A stretch of 64,000 bases of DNA from Marthasterias glacialis (Eukaryota > Echinodermata > Asteroidea > Forcipulatida > Asteriidae): the NCBI GenBank assembly GCA_911728455.2, contig OU452227.1, positions 24,057,414-24,121,413 on the forward strand, given 5' to 3'. Under the pieces are notes generated by a model. That model searched no databases, had not been told where the DNA came from, and worked only from the letters and a program-made list of their open reading frames with translations. Each line of letters starts with the position of its first letter. Position 1 is the stretch's first letter. The translations under genes were made by a program, and so were the position numbers. Shown here one piece after another: positions 59,327 to 64,000 of this stretch.

Positions 59327-61259
59327 TTAGATGGACCAGTTTTCTTTGGTCACGTGGTTGCTGGACGCCATTTTCGGTCCAAATGTAGCGCAACCCAATG
59401 TGCAGTCTAAGCTGGCACCCTGTTTGCGAAAATGGCTTCTAATCACAAGTTGTCCCAACTCTCTCAATCAGGAACGTAAGTGCATGGTCTGTACGTTACG
59501 TTTACATTTTTTCAAAATGGTCCTCCGTAGTTTGGATATTATTGGTTCCATCTAATTGGAAAGAAGTCAACTCTAGGGTGATATCAAGCAAATTAGCGCC
59601 TTACGTAAGTTGGATGGATTCACACATCACTAGGTTATCAGATGGACTGTTCCGTTCCACAAAGCGAAAACGAGTGGAATGGAATAGTCTTATTGTGACT
59701 TTATTGTACAAGGTTACTATAGCACCAAAGTTAAATACTTTCCCTGTCACATTCGATTGAAAAATTGGGTTATCACCATCATAACTGAAATATTTTGTCT
59801 AGACCTTTGCCTGCTCGATGTCCATGTTGTCTAGATAATTTAAAAAAGGCATTATAACAATGCAAATTGTTTAAACATGATTTACAAATAAAATATAAAT
59901 CTCACATTACTTGTATGATCATTATTGGATTCTTACCCTTTAGTTGTACAGTATGCACTCCACAACAAACCTGTGAAATTTGCATCAAGTTCATTCGTCA
60001 AACTTTCGAGAAAAAAACAAATAACGGTCCATGTTCTTTTCGCGGATTTTGTACATGTTCATTATTCACCGATTTAGGATTTTGACAAATCGCAATTTGT
60101 TTTAAACCTATGTGTTGAGGAACACTTTGTTGCAATTTTGCAGTTTTTCCTACAAAAACATTGTTCATTAAATTTTATCCATTTTTTTTAAGCTTATAGA
60201 AACAAATGTGTTTTCAAATAGCCAGAAATGCTATACGAACTCGGATTTCAAAACCGTATCTATGACTCGCTTTGTGCTTGCAAGTCAACACCCACACTAA
60301 AAGATTTTTAAATTCTCCCCTCAACGTGCGGCCGACCGTACAACAGACGACTGTGTTAAAAAGAAAACAAAGCATTTACAAAAGACAAATTGTGAACTGG
60401 GAATACTAATAACGCGCTGAGCTGTATGTACAAAGAGCGCCCTCACATTATTTTCAGCAGCACAATACTGTCAGTACAGAGTAACACTGGCCTGTAGCAA
60501 CAATAAACCGAGGACTTCAAAATGCAAATCGATTTGCGTTTTTTTCAAACAGGTTTCCAATTGTACCGTTCCATTTAAGCCACAATATTTGCCCTATTTC
60601 CATGGTACATGAGAACTAACTGAACAAATTAAACCTGAATCATTATTGATAATATCAATAATAAATATTGAAATTATTGATTTCAAAATGCACATGTTCA
60701 GTTATTTTTCTTCAGATATTAACCAATCCTGAATTACTGTTAAACTTGTTTTCATACTTTCTTATCTCATAACATGATGTGGAACCTCACGAGTTAGCAA
60801 GGAAGTAAGCTAGCTAGTTGTTAGCAGTCTGTTTGCGCATCATTGAAACTTAGCCTCAATTCAAGACGTTGTCATACGACTCTCAGACAATTCCATTTAC
60901 ATGCTCAACAACACCATCGACAGATGGCGCACTTCAAGCAGGTTTTGAACTACAAAGAGAAGACTTACAACTGCACGCTGTCTAATAAAAGAAGTTGCTT
61001 GGGATGGGTGAAAAGCGGTTGCCGGTCGTGACTGCCGATTGCCAGCGGATTACCAAAAATAGTTCACTATTACAAGTAGTATTTGAACATGACTTAAATA
61101 TAACCCAAAGAGGTATGAGATAATAAAATGATAACACACCCGATGAGATTGGAGAAGGGGGTCCACAAACAAACTGAATGATTCAAAGCTCCACACACAT
61201 AAACTTCATTTGTTCACATACTTCATACACATTTGCCCGATGACATTTGTTTTCCCTTT
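59327..61259. other. AT-rich intergenic stretch
   Basis: Short frames (60-72 codons) occur, but none resembles a family. No RNA or delimited repeat is seen. Confidence 0.55.
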
Positions 61260-61830
61260 GTGCTGGTGTAGAGAAGTACATCGTTAAAACAATCCCCGAG
61301 GGAACTACCAGTGATAATCGCCAGAAAGATTACAGCTGCAAACCAGCGTAACGAATGGTCTACACACAACCCCCCGTCAGGAGCCCCTTAACCCAAACTT
61401 GTCATTATTAGAACTTAGTAATGGCATCATTATGATGCACTGTGGACTCTAATGGCTATTCCGCTTCTATGACTTCAATTCCCAGCCCGTAATTTGTAGA
61501 ATAGATTAATCACATTTTAAAAAAAATATGTACCCCTCAACTAATTAAAGTGTTGATTTGTGCAACAGGTAAAAGCCAATCATATTATTGTGACCGTACG
61601 AAGCCTGTATTTCATTTGTGGTATCTATCCATTCAGGCAGACATTGGTATTGTCAATTCCAGAGTTGGGAAACCCACTGTTGTTCGGACACAATGAATTT
61701 CCTCTGCTCGACTTCACCCAAGTAGTTTGTGTGTGGAGCTGGGGAAGGGAGAGTGGGGTTCTGGCAGCTGTAATTTCAGAATTAGAGTGAATTATACAAT
61801 CAGGAGGATTTACAGAGGGCGTCTAATATC
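61260..61830. promoter_or_regulatory. Candidate regulatory block
   Basis: Repeat-free sequence with a perfect 15-bp palindrome GCATCATTATGATGC (61424-61438), TAGATTAATCACA near 61503, CCGTAATTTG near 61489 and CAACTAATTAAAG near 61538. A cluster of homeodomain-type cores like this is enhancer-like; function is inferred. Confidence 0.35.
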
Positions 61831-62940
61831 CATAATGGAAGATAACAAACAGACAGGTTCCGATATTATCGTGCAAGCTAATTACAACAAAACATTGTCG
61901 GCAAAAGGATTTTGCTTAACAGCAAAAAGTCGCAGAGAACCTGTCAAAATCGCCAGCAATTATAATAATTGCCTGGCAACACAAAAGTATAACTTATTTT
62001 GTTTTAGTTTTATTGTTTATTTGGCGGGGGGTTGAGCACATTGCAATTCCTTACGGAGATCAACAAAGTTGGAAAGTTGGTCTCAATAAAAATGGACATT
62101 TAAAGATTGTCTCTGAATGTTATTTAAAAAAAAATCAACGGAGGCACAGGATTGAGAAAAAAAATAAAAAAAATAAAAAAACCTTTATACATTAACCACT
62201 TCAAACTTACAGTACAGTTGTTCTTAAAATCCCAGCTCAATATTGGCAACAAAGAAAAACGTGTAAATGTTCAGAGATTTACATACACCTTACAAGGTAT
62301 AAAGAAAATGATGATTGACAATTTTTGTCGAAATATTTCTGCCTCAAGTATGATCGTTTTTGAATAAAAAATAAAATAAGATCCACAATTAATGTTCGTC
62401 TCGTGTGAAACCAAGACTCTGTCTAAGAATGCGTACAAAAAACTGTAGCATTTTTACCGTTTTATCGCAAATGAAACAACGAAATGAGCTGAAATTTTCA
62501 CAGGTTGATTTTATTGCATATATCTTGATTTGTGCCAAGAATACAAGCATTTACAGACACTTTATCAACGTTGAGCTGGGGGTTTAAACCCATTCTTGTA
62601 ACGCGCATCACAGCCCTATCAAAATGTACAATGTCTTCTAATAATAAAGAAGGATTCAGTGGGGTTAATAAAGCCAGATTTGACAGATTTGAGCCTCGCG
62701 TGCTGGACATGTAAGCTTCGGTTTGCGAATCACCAAATCATTAAATGTAAAATATCATGGGTTTTCGGAAAAGTAAATTCAATCCGTCTACTAGTTTAAC
62801 AAAAAAACAAACACCGTGCGACGAGCCTGTGAACATTGCATCAAATTACGAAGTCACGTTTGAATAAAAACTACGGGGAAAAAAAGAGGGAAAAAAGAAG
62901 AGAAACAAAAGCATTGTTGATCTTTAAGGGATTTTGTGCA
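61831..62940. other. AT-rich intergenic stretch
   Basis: Short A-rich runs occur at 62150-62180 and 62876-62915. A scrap near 62490 (GAAATTTTCACAGGTTGATT) recalls the repeat at 9698. No gene is seen. Confidence 0.55.
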
Positions 62941-62951
62941 CGTCTACGTAT

Positions 62952-62989
62952 CTGCTTATTTTGATTGCATCTGCAATCGAAATAAGCAG
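62952..62989. repeat. 18-bp-arm hairpin with 2-nt loop
   Basis: CTGCTTATTTTGATTGCA (62952-62969) and TGCAATCGAAATAAGCAG (62972-62989) pair at 17 of 18 positions. The right arm holds the GCAATCGAAATAA core of the repeats at 29735 and 55180, so it is probably a shorter relative of that family. Confidence 0.7.
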
Positions 62990-63624
62990 GTTGTGATTCT
63001 GTGCAGGGATTACATGTAGACCTGTGAACAAAAGATGCCCACCTAATGTTTGGTCTTATAAATGCATTATGTGGACTTAAACACGTCCACTTAATGTTTT
63101 TTACAACTTTTTTTGATAAATGCCAGTCATGTACTTTGACTTAATGTGTACACTTGACTGTAAATAAATGCGGAGAGAAGATGTAAAAATTGAAATAAAA
63201 TAAACAAGCAATGAACAATCTTACTATAATGCGCTAAGTGCAACTTCAATATCGTATGTGTCTTACAAGAACTGCAGTTGGTCTTCTCTACGTTTCTGTT
63301 AGTCGTCGTCAGGAGTCAGCTTGACAACCAAAATGTGCTGACATTTTCGAGAGAGAAAGAAGGAAAGAACTTAGTGAAAATTATTTCAATTTCAAGAAAT
63401 GTTTTGAATTTACAAGATGAAGAATTTGGTAAGAGGACGAGTGCAGGTGTCTATATAGGAGTGTGGGACAATGCAAGTGAAATGGCTTGTATTGGAAAAG
63501 TGTGTTCCTTTCTGGTCTAAAACAGGATACTATAATTTCATCCAAATAATTTTCTTCTCACAGAGTTAGAAAAACAAAGAAGGGGGAGGGCAGAGAAGCA
63601 ACAAAAAGGCTAGGTTGGTTGTTG

Positions 63625-63655
<31 letters not shown>

Positions 63656-64000
63656 TGATGATGATAATGATGAAGCGATCGGTTGCCATGGTAGTCCGAG
63701 GCCAAATATTGATAATGTCTAATTGTACGTCTGCCGTGACGCTTGCTGTCTGTTAATGAAATTGGACTTGTGGTATTATTGTCTTCAATTATTTCAACTG
63801 GTAATCCAAACAACAACACCAGGCATGCTGGCTGCTGGTTGTATCCGCTATACCACTGAATACCACCAGCACGGGCCTGGGCTGGGTTTAAAACCTTAGG
63901 TAATTAAAAATGACTGCGCCCATGAAGGGTGGGAGGAAATTGCACTTGTACCAATAATGGTTAGCGTATGTTATGACAATATTCATCATAATAAAGCCTT
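62990..64000. other. Right-edge stretch with (GAT)n microsatellite
   Basis: About ten GAT units lie at 63625-63670 with interruptions. An 80-codon plus frame at 63278-63520 has no recognisable family. Nothing else is seen up to the edge. Confidence 0.6.

Noticed and set aside
63610-63819. His-rich minus-strand frame
   Set aside because: The poly-His part is the (GAT)n microsatellite, and the rest resembles nothing known.
1-64000. LTR retroelements, Polintons or other virus-like elements
   Set aside because: No long terminal repeats, protease, integrase, capsid or envelope-like frames were recognised.

Overview
This is animal nuclear DNA from an AT-rich genome with long introns, many short dispersed repeats and very little coding sequence. 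One gene is clear: an UNCX/unc-4 family (paired-class) homeobox gene on the minus strand. Its first two coding exons are in the window and the rest lies beyond the left edge. Several repeat families resemble ones I associate from memory with echinoderms, perhaps a sea star. I could not check that, so the lineage is a weak inference: marine invertebrate deuterostome, probably echinoderm.

Layout. (1) 1-6040 is the visible part of UNCX intron 2; the exon with homeodomain helix 3 was not found here. (2) 6041-6210 is exon 2, which encodes the linker and homeodomain residues 1-46. (3) 6211-27305 is a 21-kb intron 1 holding short inverted-repeat elements, a LINE relic, a 31-bp minisatellite and complex non-repetitive stretches that could be enhancers. 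(4) 27306-27561 is exon 1 with the start codon, preceded by a candidate 5' UTR and a TATA/initiator pair about 30 bp apart. (5) 27.7-64 kb has no recognisable host gene. It holds a CpG-rich promoter-proximal block, about ten miniature inverted-repeat elements, a tRNA-derived SINE family, two LINE 3' ends, a 48-bp minisatellite with direct-repeat flanks, many microsatellites, and blocks of ordinary complexity that may be regulatory.

How it fits together. A large intron and a gene-poor upstream flank are typical of developmental transcription-factor loci, so the non-repetitive blocks are best read as candidate regulatory DNA for UNCX, pending comparison with related genomes. Exon 1 ends in phase 1 and exon 2 starts in phase 1 at a tandem GAG/TAG acceptor; both acceptors keep the frame, giving proteins with or without one valine. 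No rRNA, tRNA gene, CRISPR array, LTR element or virus-like element was recognised. I did not find a convincing new molecular system. The most unusual items are the tandem acceptor, the 48-bp minisatellite open on both strands inside direct-repeat flanks, and several well-delimited inverted-repeat families.
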